A stretch of DNA of 64,000 nucleotides from Paenibacillus aceti (GCF_003614185.1 NZ_KZ987724.1:2085360-2149359); one strand, 5' to 3'; shown: positions 15,539 to 25,288, numbered from the stretch's first letter. Numbers and translations: made by a program. Notes: generated by a model from the sequence alone, not told the origin.

Positions 15539-17311
15539 TCAGGATTCAACCGAGAATAAATAATAATAGATCGGTTGTCCGCCATCATGAGTCTCTACTT
15601 CGACATCTGGATAAGTCTCATTGAGCCAGTTCACCAAAGACTCGGTAGTCTCCTTGGCAGCGTCCTCTCCAATTAAAATAGTAACGATCTCATCTCCGCC
15701 AACCAGCATTTTGGTCAGCAGCGCCTGACTTGTCTCAAGCAAATGTTCTTCCGTAGCCACGATCTTGGAATTCTCGATCCCGATATAATGGCCTGCCTTG
15801 ATTTGCAGATCATCGAACATCGTATCGCGAATCGCATAGGTAACTTGTCCAGTTTTGACATGGGATACCGCGTTCAGCATATTCTCCGTATTAACCTCTG
15901 CGCTCTCATCTTCCTGGAAAGCAAAGGCAGCAGCAATCCCCTGCGGGATACTCTTGCTCGGGATTACCGTTACGCTTCGCTCGTCCTCCAGTAAATCACG
16001 AGCCTGCTGAGCGGCAAGCACGATATTCGAATTGTTCGGCAGCACGAATACATGCTGTGCAGAGATCGAATGGATCGCCTTCACGAAATCCTCCGTGCTT
16101 GGATTCATCGTCTGCCCACCGGACAGAACTACATCCACGCCGAGGCTCTTGAAAATATCAGCAATCCCTTGGCCGGAGGCTACAGCGATAAATCCATAAG
16201 GAGCCAGCTCATCCGCTGGAAGCTCAGCCGGATCTTCAGAGCGCGCCGGTTCAGCCGGGATATCAGCGAACAGTTCCGGCATCGGAGCGGCGTCCAGTCC
16301 GGTCGACAGCAATTCACGATGCTGTTCACGCATATTCAGAATATGAATCTGTGTAATCTCCCCATATCTCAGCGCCAGATTTAACACTTCACCCGGTGCT
16401 TTGGAATGCACATGAACCTTAACAATTTCATCATCTGCGATAACGATAATCGAGTCTCCATTCACTGATAACGCTTTCCGGAATTGATCCTCATCAAAAT
16501 TCGCATGCGGTACGCCGCCTAAAGTACGATTTATGAAAAATTCCATATCATACAGAAATTCAATATCCTCAGTAATCAGCTTGGCCTGAGCGGAGACATC
16601 ATGATGATCCTCTATATGAGGCACTGCGATCGCAGAGACGGCCCCTGTAGGAACCTGTGCTGGCTGTGCAGGCATCGAATCGAGCGGTTTGACTTTCCCC
16701 GTCAATTGCTCTACGAAGCCTTCGTAAATATAGACGAGCCCTTGGCCGCCGGAATCGACAACTCCGACCTGCTTCAATACAGGCAATTGCTCCGGTGTAT
16801 TCGCCAGAGCCTCCTTGGCCTTAGCTAATACATCCGTCATCAAATCTACGATATCTGTAGTGCGTCTGGCCTGATGAACCGCATGTTTGGCAGCTTCCTT
16901 CGCTACCGTAAGGATCGTGCCCTCTACCGGCTTCACAACCGCCTTATAAGCGGTGTCGACCCCGCTCTGCAGAGCGGCAGCGAACTGCATAGCATTCAGC
17001 TCTTCATACGAAGCAGAATAGCGGGCGAAGCCGCGGAATAATTGGGACAGAATAACGCCAGAGTTCCCTCTGGCCCCCATCAGCAATCCCTTCGACAGCG
17101 TATTTGCCCGGCTGCCAAGCCCGCCCGATCCGTTATTATTCAATTCGGCCACTCCGGCCGTCATCGTTAGATTCATATTCGTTCCGGTGTCTCCATCAGG
17201 AACCGGAAAGACATTCAGGGAGTTAACATGCTCGGCATGATCTCCTAATCGCTTCGCCCCGGCTAGTACCATGGCTGTAAAATCTGTTCCGTTAATAGAA
17301 CGCTTACTCAA
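15539..17311 (-). CDS. fakA: Fatty acid kinase catalytic subunit FakA (YloV, DAK-like)
   Basis: This 590-residue protein has a DhaL-like ATP-binding domain (about 8-200) with NVFPVPDGDTGTNM, whose Asp residues bind magnesium, and MGARGNSGVILSQLFRG. A middle domain and a C-terminal DegV-like domain (about 370-590) with LPNNSNIVLAAQQA follow. It phosphorylates fatty acids presented by FakB for phospholipid synthesis. The gene follows the Asp23-like gene by 15 bp and is followed by a DegV gene, so kinase and carrier are made together. Confidence 0.92.
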   Translation of the reverse strand: MSKRSINGTDFTAMVLAGAKRLGDHAEHVNSLNVFPVPDGDTGTNMNLTMTAGVAELNNNGSGGLGSRANTLSKGLLMGARGNSGVILSQLFRGFARYSASYEELNAMQFAAALQSGVDTAYKAVVKPVEGTILTVAKEAAKHAVHQARRTTDIVDLMTDVLAKAKEALANTPEQLPVLKQVGVVDSGGQGLVYIYEGFVEQLTGKVKPLDSMPAQPAQVPTGAVSAIAVPHIEDHHDVSAQAKLITEDIEFLYDMEFFINRTLGGVPHANFDEDQFRKALSVNGDSIIVIADDEIVKVHVHSKAPGEVLNLALRYGEITQIHILNMREQHRELLSTGLDAAPMPELFADIPAEPARSEDPAELPADELAPYGFIAVASGQGIADIFKSLGVDVVLSGGQTMNPSTEDFVKAIHSISAQHVFVLPNNSNIVLAAQQARDLLEDERSVTVIPSKSIPQGIAAAFAFQEDESAEVNTENMLNAVSHVKTGQVTYAIRDTMFDDLQIKAGHYIGIENSKIVATEEHLLETSQALLTKMLVGGDEIVTILIGEDAAKETTESLVNWLNETYPDVEVETHDGGQPIYYYLFSVES

Positions 17312-17326
17312 TGAGAATTCCCCTTC

Positions 17327-17686
17327 CTAGCTTGATACACGAACGCCTTGAACTACAACGTTGACCTGGGCCACCTCGAGTCCAACGACTTCATTTAATA
17401 CGTATTTTACTTTTCGCTGTATGTTGTAGGCAACCTCGGAAATTTTCGTACCATAACTGACTATGATATAAAGATGAATTGCCAATCGCTTATTATCGTG
17501 TCTCACTTCCACACCTCGGGCTAAATTCTCACGCCCCAGCAATTCAGCAATGCCGTCCTTGAATTGTTTCCGGCTTGCCATCCCTACCAGTCCATAACAT
17601 TCCATGGCGGCCGATCCGGCGATCACAGCTACTGTTTCCTCCGAAATATCGATTCTTCCATATTCGGTCTCCAGTTGTATAGTCAC
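17327..17686 (-). CDS. yloU: Asp23/Gls24 family envelope stress protein (YloU)
   Basis: About 119 residues with the Asp23 pattern: IQLETEYGRIDISEETVAVI, GSAAMECYGLVGMASRKQ, LYIIVSYGTKISEVAYNIQ and the final VNVVVQGVRV. The function is unknown; relatives are linked to envelope homeostasis. The frame extends 32 codons upstream, but AAGGGAG and family length favour the GTG at 17686. yloU-yloV(fakA) is the conserved pair seen in Bacillus. Confidence 0.88.
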   Translation of the reverse strand: MTIQLETEYGRIDISEETVAVIAGSAAMECYGLVGMASRKQFKDGIAELLGRENLARGVEVRHDNKRLAIHLYIIVSYGTKISEVAYNIQRKVKYVLNEVVGLEVAQVNVVVQGVRVSS

Positions 17687-17807
17687 GCCTACGCTCACTC
17701 CTCCCTTGAAATTATTATGGGCTAAACCATATTGTACTATAAGAACAAAGATAAATAAATAAACAAAGCGCAACAAGCACACTATAGAAATAAAGTTTGT
17801 CGATCGG

Positions 17808-17837
17808 TTGACGGACGTTTTTTTACTGTGATATTAT
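17808..17837 (+). promoter_or_regulatory. Probable promoter of rpmB
   Basis: TTGACG (17808-17813) and TATTAT (17832-17837) are 18 bp apart. The leader of about 140 nt that follows holds a CCGGC-TTAT-GCCGG hairpin near 17898-17911 and AATAACTG/CTGTTATT inverted segments. Confidence 0.5.
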
Positions 17838-17987
17838 ATGTAAGTATTGTTTTATGCGGTTTCCTATACATTTATAGGTTTACAAGAAGGAAATCGACCG
17901 GCTTATGCCGGCTTGAACAATAACTGTTAACTTCAATAATAAACTGTTATTTTCAAGACAGGTGTATTGGAACAGGAGGTGTAATGA

Positions 17988-18176
17988 ATGTCTCGCAAAT
18001 GCTATGTAACTGGCAAGAAACCAAGCAGCGGTAACCATGTATCCCACGCAAACAATCGCAATCGTCGTTCTTGGGGCGTAAACGTGCAAAAAGTCCGGAT
18101 CTTGGTAGACGGTAAACCAAAGCGCGTATACGTCAGCACTCGGGCTTTGAAATCCGGTAAAGTGACTCGCGCATAA
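17988..18176 (+). CDS. rpmB: 50S ribosomal protein L28
   Basis: The 62-residue protein has the L28 start [20 protein letters not shown], the basic NNRNRRSW segment and [20 protein letters not shown]. The strong Shine-Dalgarno AGGAGGTG precedes the ATG. L28 comes in zinc-binding and zinc-free forms; this one has a single Cys, so it is the zinc-free form. It is monocistronic and oriented against its neighbours, as in Bacillus. Confidence 0.96.
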   Translation: MSRKCYVTGKKPSSGNHVSHANNRNRRSWGVNVQKVRILVDGKPKRVYVSTRALKSGKVTRA

Positions 18177-18198
18177 TGGTGAGAATAAGCATATAGAC

Positions 18199-18233
18199 AA
18201 AAAGCACCTTTTCTTAAATAGAGGTGCTTTTTT
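18199..18233. terminator. Bidirectional terminator between rpmB and spoVM
   Basis: AAAAGCACCT and AGGTGCTTTTTT form a strong stem with T runs on both strands, serving rpmB on the plus strand and spoVM on the minus strand. Confidence 0.8.
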
Positions 18234-18351
18234 CGTATTCTTCCGCCGCTTTTCTGCAACCATGAAAACAGCTATTCGCCACAAACCGCGTGATGGAAGG
18301 CAGGATTTGCGTAGCGCCGTAATCCATGGTAGCGGCAGCAGTTGTCACTGC

Positions 18352-18432
18352 TTAGTTTTTGTGAAAAGTATTCAATACGGCCTTAACGAATCCTCCCAAA
18401 AACTTAGGCAGCTTGAATGTATAAAATTTCAT
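18352..18432 (-). CDS. spoVM: Stage V sporulation protein M
   Basis: This 26-codon gene reads MKFYTFKLPKFLGGFVKAVL followed by NTFHKN. It matches the amphipathic SpoVM peptide that recognises the convex forespore membrane and anchors SpoIVA during coat assembly; the conserved KLPKFLGG and the positive charges are intact. GAGGGTGA lies just before the ATG. Its place between rpe and rpmB is the same as in Bacillus, except that thiN is absent here. Confidence 0.93.
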   Translation of the reverse strand: MKFYTFKLPKFLGGFVKAVLNTFHKN

Positions 18433-18469
18433 CGTTCACCCTCCCCATCATTCTCATGCCCTCAACCAT

Positions 18470-18477
18470 ATTGTATG
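18470..18477 (-). promoter_or_regulatory. Sigma-E -10 element of spoVM
   Basis: CATACAAT on the minus strand is a full match to the sigma-E -10 consensus CATACA-T. It predicts a start about 30 nt before the spoVM ATG. The -35 is weak. SpoVM is a known sigma-E gene in Bacillus. Confidence 0.5.
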
Positions 18478-18511
18478 TTCTGCACCCTTTTCCTGTGTAT
18501 TCCCCGTCAAC

Positions 18512-18543
18512 AAAAAAAGGCCACATGAGAACCCGCTCATGTA
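18512..18543 (-). terminator. Terminator of the rlmN-prpC-prkC-rsgA-rpe operon
   Basis: ACATGAG-CGGGTT-CTCATGT followed by GGCC and seven T on the minus strand, about 100 bp after the rpe stop. Confidence 0.82.
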
Positions 18544-18639
18544 ACCCATTGTATGCGCCTTAGTGAATCACTATGCCAATCAGACAAGACGAAGCCATGC
18601 AAATATCCTGCTAACGTGCAAACTTTACTAGCAGGCCTA

Positions 18640-19302
18640 CTATTGTAAACTGCTGCGAATCTCTTGAATAGCCTCGCTCCGGTCACTGCGGCCGAATACC
18701 GCATTGCCCGCTACCAGCACATCCGCTCCTGCCTCCACGACAAGCGGCGCCGTAGCTGCCGAAATTCCACCATCTACCTCGATTCGAAGCTGCTTCAGTC
18801 CCAGCTCTTCCCGCAATTCCTTCAATTCCTTGATCTTCCGCAGCGTTGACGGAATGAAGGCCTGTCCTCCGAAACCCGGGTTCACCGTCATGACGAGCAC
18901 CAGATCTACATCCTCCAGCACCTCGCGAATGGCAGATACCGGAGTCGCCGGATTGATCGCTACGCCGGCCTTAACCCCATGCTCCTTGATCAGATGCACA
19001 ACGCGATGCAGATGGATGCAAGCCTCCTGATGCACTGTAATGAGATGTGCTCCCGCCTGAGCAAAGGCCGGAATATACTGTTCGGGATTCTCGATCATCA
19101 GATGGACATCCAGTGGCAGCTTGGTCAGAGGGGCAATCGCTCCCATCACCGCTGCTCCGAATGTAATATTAGGGACGAAATGACCGTCCATGACATCGAC
19201 ATGAAGCCAATCGGCGCCACTACGCTCTACCTCGACCACTTCTTCACCTAACTTGGCAAAATCAGCTGACAATATAGACGGTGCAATATAGATGTCGTTC
19301 AT
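18640..19302 (-). CDS. rpe: Ribulose-phosphate 3-epimerase
   Basis: This 220-residue TIM barrel has IAPSILSADFAKLGEE at the N-terminus, the metal-binding HVDVMDGHFVPNI, HLMIENP, TVNPGFGGQ and the phosphate-binding EVDGGI and GNAVFG. It interconverts ribulose-5-phosphate and xylulose-5-phosphate. The start is 4 bp after the rsgA stop; it is the last gene of the operon. Confidence 0.96.
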   Translation of the reverse strand: MNDIYIAPSILSADFAKLGEEVVEVERSGADWLHVDVMDGHFVPNITFGAAVMGAIAPLTKLPLDVHLMIENPEQYIPAFAQAGAHLITVHQEACIHLHRVVHLIKEHGVKAGVAINPATPVSAIREVLEDVDLVLVMTVNPGFGGQAFIPSTLRKIKELKELREELGLKQLRIEVDGGISAATAPLVVEAGADVLVAGNAVFGRSDRSEAIQEIRSSLQ

Positions 19303-19306
19303 GAAG

Positions 19307-20212
19307 TCAATACCTCCGTTTTTTCTCTTTCATTTCCTCATAAAATTGTACGTAGTGCTCATAGCGCCCTGCCGCAATAGTCCCCTCATCAAGCGCTTGC
19401 CTTACCTTACAGCCAGGCTCATGAAGATGGGTGCAGCCTCGGAATTTGCATCCTTCCGCGAAATCGCGGAACTCACGGAAGCAGGTGGAGAGCTCCTCGA
19501 CTCCAAGTTCCAGGAAATCAAGCTGGCTAAAGCCAGGAGTATCCGCCACATATCCGCCATTCTCAAGTTCGATCAGTTCCACATGACGAGTCGTATGTCT
19601 GCCGCGGCCCAGCTTCATGCTGATCTCGCTCGTCTCCAGCGACAAACCGGGGAACATCGCGTTCAGCAGTGTCGATTTGCCGACCCCGGATTGACCGGAT
19701 AACACACTGATCTCCCCAGCCAGCCGCGACTTCACCGCTCCCGTTCCTTTTCCAGTAATTGAACTGGTAATGAATACTTCGTATCCAATCTGTTCATATA
19801 GCCGGGCTACTTGCGCTGTGATGCTGGCCGCATCCTCTTCCTCGGCTTCGAGCAAGTCCTCTTTGGTCAGACAGATCAACGCTTGCAGCCCCGCATGTTC
19901 GATATGTACCAGGAACTTGTCCAGAAGCTGCAAATTCAGATCCGGCTCTTTCAGAGAGAAGAGCAGAACTGCCAGCCTGGCGTTGGCGATCGGCGGACGA
20001 ATCAATTCTGTCGTACGCGGCAGAATCTCATCCACCATCCCCTCGCCATTCTCGGTCGGGCTATACATTACCCGATCTCCAACTAGAGGTGTTATTCCCT
20101 TTTTCTTAAAAATACCGCGTCCCCGGCACTGGACAATCTCATCCAACGCCGGGTCAGCAGGTTTCACATAGTAATATCCGCTTAGCGCCTTAACGATCAA
20201 GCCTTTAGGCAT
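19307..20212 (-). CDS. rsgA: Ribosome small-subunit-dependent GTPase A
   Basis: This 301-residue circularly permuted GTPase has an N-terminal OB domain (about 1-65), G4 LTKEDLLE, G1 SGQSGVGKSTLLNAM, G3 DTPGFSQLD and a C-terminal zinc-binding segment with three Cys and one His (CKFRGCTHLHEPGCKV). It acts in late 30S subunit maturation. PrkC lies directly upstream, and in Bacillus RsgA (CpgA) is a PrkC substrate. Confidence 0.95.
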   Translation of the reverse strand: MPKGLIVKALSGYYYVKPADPALDEIVQCRGRGIFKKKGITPLVGDRVMYSPTENGEGMVDEILPRTTELIRPPIANARLAVLLFSLKEPDLNLQLLDKFLVHIEHAGLQALICLTKEDLLEAEEEDAASITAQVARLYEQIGYEVFITSSITGKGTGAVKSRLAGEISVLSGQSGVGKSTLLNAMFPGLSLETSEISMKLGRGRHTTRHVELIELENGGYVADTPGFSQLDFLELGVEELSTCFREFRDFAEGCKFRGCTHLHEPGCKVRQALDEGTIAAGRYEHYVQFYEEMKEKKRRY

Positions 20213-20273
20213 TCTTGGCAGGCCTCGCTTTCATATCTGTCTCTTGTATCGATTCAAGCTCTGCTGTTTATTT

Positions 20274-22472
20274 TTAACGATGTCTGGATCCTCTCATCTT
20301 GCTATTATCCAATTTCCCGTTAGCTAATTTCCCGGTATATTTAGAGGAATCTGACAGATTCGATCTAACTGAGCTATCATTCAACCCGGTATCAGGAACA
20401 CCCTGATCAGCATCCCCGTTGCCGTTATTGCCATCGTTAGAGTCCGTATTTGAATCATCCGGGTTCGGATTCGTTACAGGCATCGACGGTACCGGTACCG
20501 TCCCCTGCTTGGCGTCAATATACGAGATCGTGTAGTTCGTTAATGCCCCATCACAGTACACATTGACAAAGCCGTCCTTGTTCGGCGCCAGTACCAAATC
20601 TACCGACATATATTGCGGCTTGGAAATTGTCCTTGTGTCCCCTTCCCGATTCTCACCGCGGGCATCCGCGTAGATGATGCGAATCTTGCTCTTCTCACCA
20701 TCCGTTGCCGGAACTACCGGGAACTCGAAGGTATACTCTATCGCTTCCGGCGGATATCCTGAGCTGACGAATATCGTAACATCGGAGTTTGGCGCTACAT
20801 CATGGCCTTCAGGAAATGGCCACTGCTCCATAACTTCGCCCGCTTTAACCTCATAGCTCGATTTCTGCTTAATTCCATCCTTGGCGAGCTTCAGTCCCGC
20901 CCCCTCGATTGCCTTCAGCGCTTCGTCCTGAGTTAATCCGGTTAGCTTAGGCATCTTGATATTTTCCGGCCCCTTGCTCACCTTCAGGGTGATCTCAACC
21001 TTCTCTGGATCAAACGAAGAATTAGCGGCTGGATCTTGCGAGATGATTCTCTCTGCTTCCACCTCATTGGAGGGTTCATCAACCCTTTTAATCTTGTCCC
21101 GTGACACCCCGAGCTGCACTAGCTGATCCACAGCAACGTCATAGGTAATATTCGAATCCGTCAGCAATGGCATTTTCGCCAGCTCTTTCTCAATGCTTAC
21201 CGTTAAATCAATCGTTGAACCCTTTTTCACCAAGGTTCCCTCAGGCTTGCTCTGATCGTAGACGATTCCTTCATCCACGCCTTCTTTGTATTTCTGGATA
21301 ATCTCGCCGACAACAATGCCCACGTTAGAGAATTCCTCTGTCGCCTCTTCAATAGATTTATTAATGACATTTGGTACTGTAACCTCAGGCACTGTGACGA
21401 GCTTATTCACATACCAAGCGATACCCAGCATCGCGACCAGAACAATCAGTGTAATACCAACCCACATTTTAACTTTGCTGCTTGACGGCTTCTGACTCGC
21501 TTTCTTTTTCTGCCGTTCATCCGAGCCTTGATCATCACGGGACAGCTTCGAGCCCCCGCCAGACTGTCTGCCCTGAGGCTTAATGGCTGGAACGATGCGA
21601 GTGCTATCCTCATCATCATCCTCGGCAAAAATAAGCTTGGACTCCGTCCTCCGCTCCGGTAGCAGGCTAGTCTCCAGATCACGCCGCATTTCCTTGGCAG
21701 ATTCATATCTTTCCCCTGGATTCTTGCGCATAGATTTCAATATAATATTCTCTACGCTCTGAGGAATCATCGGATTCACGGAACGCGGCTCATCAAAATG
21801 CTCCTGCAGATGCTTCAGCGCAACGCTGATCGGGCTTTCTCCCAGGAATGGAAGACGTCCGGTTAGCATCTGATAGAGTACGATCCCGAGGGAATATAAA
21901 TCGGACTTCTCACCGGTGGCCACTCCTTTGGCGTGTTCAGGCGAGAAATAATGCACCGACCCGACGACCGAGCCTGTCTGCGTAATCGTGGTTGAGGTCA
22001 CAGCCCGCGCGATCCCAAAATCCGTTACCTTAACCCAGCCATTCCGGCCGATCAATATGTTATGCGGCTTAATATCGCGATGAATAATATGATTCATATG
22101 CGCATGATCCAAAGCATCGGCAATCTGCGAAGCGATCCGAACCGCCTCATCCACCTGCAGTGGGGCACGCTCTTTAATAATTTCATTCAGGTTACGGCCT
22201 TCAATATATTCCATCACAATATAATGCACATCGCCCTCTTGTCCTACATCATAGACGCTGACGATATTCGGATGTGATAGAGATGCAGCTGATTGTGCTT
22301 CACGGCGAAAGCGGCGAATGAATTCCTCATCATTCACAAATTGCTGACGCAGGACCTTGATAGCCACATTGCGGTTTAGCAGAATATCCTGTGCCCGGTA
22401 TACGAGGGCCATTCCTCCCCCGCCAATTCGTTCAATAATTTGGTAACGACCACCTAGCTCGTGACCGATCAT
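20274..22472 (-). CDS. prkC: Serine/threonine protein kinase with PASTA domains
   Basis: About 732 residues. The kinase domain (about 8-270) has GGGGMALVYRA, the catalytic HRDIKPHNIL and the DFGIA segment. After a charged linker, one membrane helix (about 345-370) leads to three PASTA repeats outside the cell. Then come a beta-rich domain and a disordered Asn/Asp/Gly-rich tail (about 675-715). PrkC senses muropeptides and controls cell-wall processes and germination. The ATG at 22472 overlaps the prpC stop (ATGA). The tail after the PASTA repeats is longer than in Bacillus subtilis PrkC. Confidence 0.94.
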   Translation of the reverse strand: MIGHELGGRYQIIERIGGGGMALVYRAQDILLNRNVAIKVLRQQFVNDEEFIRRFRREAQSAASLSHPNIVSVYDVGQEGDVHYIVMEYIEGRNLNEIIKERAPLQVDEAVRIASQIADALDHAHMNHIIHRDIKPHNILIGRNGWVKVTDFGIARAVTSTTITQTGSVVGSVHYFSPEHAKGVATGEKSDLYSLGIVLYQMLTGRLPFLGESPISVALKHLQEHFDEPRSVNPMIPQSVENIILKSMRKNPGERYESAKEMRRDLETSLLPERRTESKLIFAEDDDEDSTRIVPAIKPQGRQSGGGSKLSRDDQGSDERQKKKASQKPSSSKVKMWVGITLIVLVAMLGIAWYVNKLVTVPEVTVPNVINKSIEEATEEFSNVGIVVGEIIQKYKEGVDEGIVYDQSKPEGTLVKKGSTIDLTVSIEKELAKMPLLTDSNITYDVAVDQLVQLGVSRDKIKRVDEPSNEVEAERIISQDPAANSSFDPEKVEITLKVSKGPENIKMPKLTGLTQDEALKAIEGAGLKLAKDGIKQKSSYEVKAGEVMEQWPFPEGHDVAPNSDVTIFVSSGYPPEAIEYTFEFPVVPATDGEKSKIRIIYADARGENREGDTRTISKPQYMSVDLVLAPNKDGFVNVYCDGALTNYTISYIDAKQGTVPVPSMPVTNPNPDDSNTDSNDGNNGNGDADQGVPDTGLNDSSVRSNLSDSSKYTGKLANGKLDNSKMRGSRHR

Positions 22473-23242
22473 AAATTCCACCCCTTTGCGCTTGACTCAG
22501 ACTCATCATGATATTCCAATAATGCGACAGTAATATTGTCATCGCCCCCCGCATCCAGGGCAAATTGAAGTAACTGATTCGCACGATGGTCAAGAGGAAG
22601 CTCACTGGCTTCAAGCGTATGAATCATTTGTTCCGGGGTTACATAATTGCTGAGACCATCACTGCAGAGCAGCAATATATCCCCTTCATCCAATGTCACC
22701 GGATACATGTCGGCGGCAACCTGCTCATCTGTCCCCAATGCCCGGGTAACGATATTCCGATGCGGATGCACATTCGCTTCCTGCTCACTGATCTGATTAC
22801 TCTTAAGCAGTTCATTAACTAACGAATGATCCTCAGTAATCTGAGCAATATCGCTTTTTCGGAATTGATACACTCTGCTGTCGCCGATATGGCCAATTAC
22901 CCCTATCCGTTCCTGCAGGAGGACGGCTACGACCGTAGTGCCCATGTTGTAATATTCCACATGCTCCTTCGCCTCGCGAAATACGATTTCATTCGCATGC
23001 AGAATCGCCCGCTGCAATTCATCTCCGAACTCCTGCGGAGAGAGACCAGCAGGCAAGGACCGCAAATCCTGAACAATCGTCTCGACTGTCAGACGGCTGG
23101 CTGTATCTCCAGCTCGATGTCCTCCCATACCATCAGCAACGATAGCAAGCGTATATCCTTGTTCCAGACCTGCCACCCAACTGCTGTCTTCATTTACAGA
23201 GCGAACTCGCCCTACATCACTTACATAAGCCGTTTTTATCAA
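22469..23242 (-). CDS. prpC: PP2C-type protein phosphatase
   Basis: The 257-residue protein has the PP2C metal motifs RSVNEDSSW, VADGMGGHRAG, LCSDGLSNYV and GGDDNITVALL. It dephosphorylates PrkC and its substrates. It lies 6 bp after rlmN and overlaps prkC by 4 nt, so kinase and phosphatase are translationally coupled. Confidence 0.95.
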   Translation of the reverse strand: MIKTAYVSDVGRVRSVNEDSSWVAGLEQGYTLAIVADGMGGHRAGDTASRLTVETIVQDLRSLPAGLSPQEFGDELQRAILHANEIVFREAKEHVEYYNMGTTVVAVLLQERIGVIGHIGDSRVYQFRKSDIAQITEDHSLVNELLKSNQISEQEANVHPHRNIVTRALGTDEQVAADMYPVTLDEGDILLLCSDGLSNYVTPEQMIHTLEASELPLDHRANQLLQFALDAGGDDNITVALLEYHDESESSAKGWNL

Positions 23243-23248
23243 AACTTA

Positions 23249-24295
23249 TCACCTCGTACCAGACTGCATATGTTTGGCCCGCAGTTGTCCACAAGCCGCC
23301 GCAATATCATGTCCTTGCTCCCGGCGAATCGTCACATTGATGCCCTTATCCGCCAATGCGCGCTGAAACTGAAAAATATCGTTTCTTGAGGTTCTAACAT
23401 ACTTGCGTTCCGGAACATGGTTCACCGGAATCAGATTTACATGGCAGAGCATATCCTTGAGGACCTCCGCCAGTTCTTCCGCATGCTCCACCTGGTCATT
23501 AACCCCGCCAATCAGAGCGTATTCAAACGTTACCCGACGTCCAGTCTTGGCGATATAATATCGCAGCGCCTCAATAACATCGGCAAACGGAAACCGCCGG
23601 TTGACAGGCATTAGCTTGGAGCGAAGCGCATCATTCGGAGCGTGAATCGAAATCGCCAGATTGATCTGAGTATCCTCATCAGCAAATTTATATATATTGG
23701 GAACGATACCGCTCGTTGATACAGTAATATGCCGTTGTCCAATGTTCAAGCCCTTCTCATGAATCATAATTCGCAAAAATTTCATCGTTGCCTCATAATT
23801 CTCGAAAGGTTCACCTGTGCCCATGATCACAATGCTGCTGACGCGCTCGCCACGGTCATCAAGAATCTTCTGTGCTTGAACGACCTGAGCAACGATCTCG
23901 CCTGGAGTAAGATTACGCTTGAGCCCGCCCAAGGTAGACGCGCAGAACGTACAACCGACTCTGCAACCGACCTGCGTAGTAACACAGACACTGTTACCAT
24001 AGTTATGCTTCATGATGACCGTCTCGATCGCATGATCATCATGCAGACCGAACAGGAATTTGACCGTCCCATCCTTGGATTCGAACTTCGTAATTTCCTT
24101 CAAAGTGACGAAAGAGAACTGTTCGTCCAATTTTTGACGGAGCGTCTTAGACAAATTGGTCATCTCATCAAAAGAGTTTACGCGCTTCACATAAAGCCAG
24201 TCAAATATTTGCGCACCGCGAAAGGCAGGCTCCCCTTGCTCAACCACCCATTGCTGGAGCTCTTCCAAAGTAAGATCATATATAAAAGGTTTCAT
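23249..24295 (-). CDS. rlmN: 23S rRNA (adenine2503-C2)-methyltransferase
   Basis: About 348 residues. The radical-SAM cluster motif is CRVGCTFC, and the methyl-carrying cysteine is in [10 protein letters not shown] near the C-terminus; the SAM-binding GTGEPFENY is also present. It methylates A2503 of 23S rRNA and A37 of some tRNAs. The ATG at 24295 has AGGTG at good spacing. In Bacillus it directly follows rsmB; here about 5.3 kb including a CRISPR array lies between them. Confidence 0.95.
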   Translation of the reverse strand: MKPFIYDLTLEELQQWVVEQGEPAFRGAQIFDWLYVKRVNSFDEMTNLSKTLRQKLDEQFSFVTLKEITKFESKDGTVKFLFGLHDDHAIETVIMKHNYGNSVCVTTQVGCRVGCTFCASTLGGLKRNLTPGEIVAQVVQAQKILDDRGERVSSIVIMGTGEPFENYEATMKFLRIMIHEKGLNIGQRHITVSTSGIVPNIYKFADEDTQINLAISIHAPNDALRSKLMPVNRRFPFADVIEALRYYIAKTGRRVTFEYALIGGVNDQVEHAEELAEVLKDMLCHVNLIPVNHVPERKYVRTSRNDIFQFQRALADKGINVTIRREQGHDIAAACGQLRAKHMQSGTR

Positions 24296-24348
24296 CTTCA
24301 CACACCTATTCTTATAGTATCAATTACACCATCATACTCATTCCACCT

Positions 24349-24357
24349 ATTTTAGCA
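24349..24357 (-). promoter_or_regulatory. Probable extended -10 promoter of rlmN
   Basis: TGCTAAAAT on the minus strand about 55 bp before rlmN. Independent transcription is needed because a terminator and the CRISPR array separate rlmN from rsmB. Confidence 0.4.
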
Positions 24358-24361
24358 TAAA

Positions 24362-24721
24362 ATATAATAACACTAAAGAGGAAGCCCTTGACAAGGCTTA
24401 ACGTCTTAAAAAGATAGGACCAGGCCCTCATAAAACAGCTATTGCCCGGCATTAATCTTCAGATTGCTAAAAGCTAATGAGTCACCATCGATTGAAAACC
24501 ATCTTGGCTCGATTGGTCCGGATGGTAGAATACCACACCCCCGTCTAGTAATGCAAAATTACGTCCCTGCAGGTCTGTTAATCCTGCGCCGCGTCGGAAG
24601 CCCTTCATTTGCTGCCAATGGTCCATCAGCGGAGCATGGATATACGGTAGATGCGACTTGTCCATCTGTCCTGCACGGAACTTCTCCATATTAAAAATCA
24701 CGACAATATACCCCAATTATA
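24362..24721. other. Gene-poor stretch between rlmN and the VOC gene
   Basis: Nothing is convincing. A minus-strand frame of up to 80 codons (24474-24716) starts with TTG, has no ribosome-binding site and resembles nothing known. Confidence 0.4.
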
Positions 24722-25120
24722 TTATTTCTCTTTAGTTCCAAGAATCATCCTTATACGTTCTCGTTCTTCGTATTTATCCAGATACTCAAAAAATCCAAGA
24801 CGATTTCCCCAAAGATCTGTAAAAGTCCCCCATTTAACTGGAACCTCTGGTCTTGAGTAAATTTCAAAATCATCGATCTCTAACACTTCAACAAGTCTAA
24901 CTTTTTCAGCTTCAATATTCGTTGTTCCAAAACGTAATGGTCCATTGCCTTCAGTAGGCATTCCTTCTGCAATCTGTAACCAACATCCGGGAACCAGTTC
25001 CCACTCCGCAAAGCCTTCATGTGGTATAACATCAGGCTTTCTATTTAAAAGTGCCTCATACCATTTCTGCCCCTCTTCAATGTTTGATACCCGAACTTGA
25101 GTGGTCATTTCAAAAATCAT
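24722..25120 (-). CDS. VOC/glyoxalase superfamily protein
   Basis: The 132-residue protein has a single vicinal-oxygen-chelate domain: QVRVSNIEEGQKWYEALL, the LVPGCWLQIAEG strand and a C-terminal FTDLWGNRLGFFEYLDKY. Relatives include glyoxalases, dioxygenases and antibiotic-resistance proteins; the substrate cannot be told. GGAGGGGG precedes the ATG at 25120. It sits between rlmN and the CRISPR array, so it is part of the material inserted in the conserved gene order. Confidence 0.82.
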   Translation of the reverse strand: MIFEMTTQVRVSNIEEGQKWYEALLNRKPDVIPHEGFAEWELVPGCWLQIAEGMPTEGNGPLRFGTTNIEAEKVRLVEVLEIDDFEIYSRPEVPVKWGTFTDLWGNRLGFFEYLDKYEERERIRMILGTKEK

Positions 25121-25195
25121 TGCTATCCCCCTCCAGAATAAGTATGTTCTACTATTTTCTCATATAAACAGTAACTCCAATCCCTTATGTATACA

Positions 25196-25244
25196 AAAAA
25201 GCACACCCCTATTATCGCTTCACAATAGTAGAAGTGTGCTTCAC
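25196..25244 (-). terminator. Terminator of the CRISPR transcript
   Basis: On the minus strand GCACACTTCTACTATT pairs with AATAGGGGTGTGC, followed by TTTTTTG. It lies just beyond the leader-distal end of the array and would end the pre-crRNA. A closely similar terminator stands at 29562-29607 on the other side of the array. Confidence 0.72.
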
Positions 25245-25288
25245 CAAATTCCAGTATATAACATTTATAGATGTCTAGCAAAGGATGG

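Noticed and set aside
24474-24716. 80-codon minus-strand frame between rlmN and the VOC gene
   Set aside because: It has a TTG start without Shine-Dalgarno and no recognisable domain.
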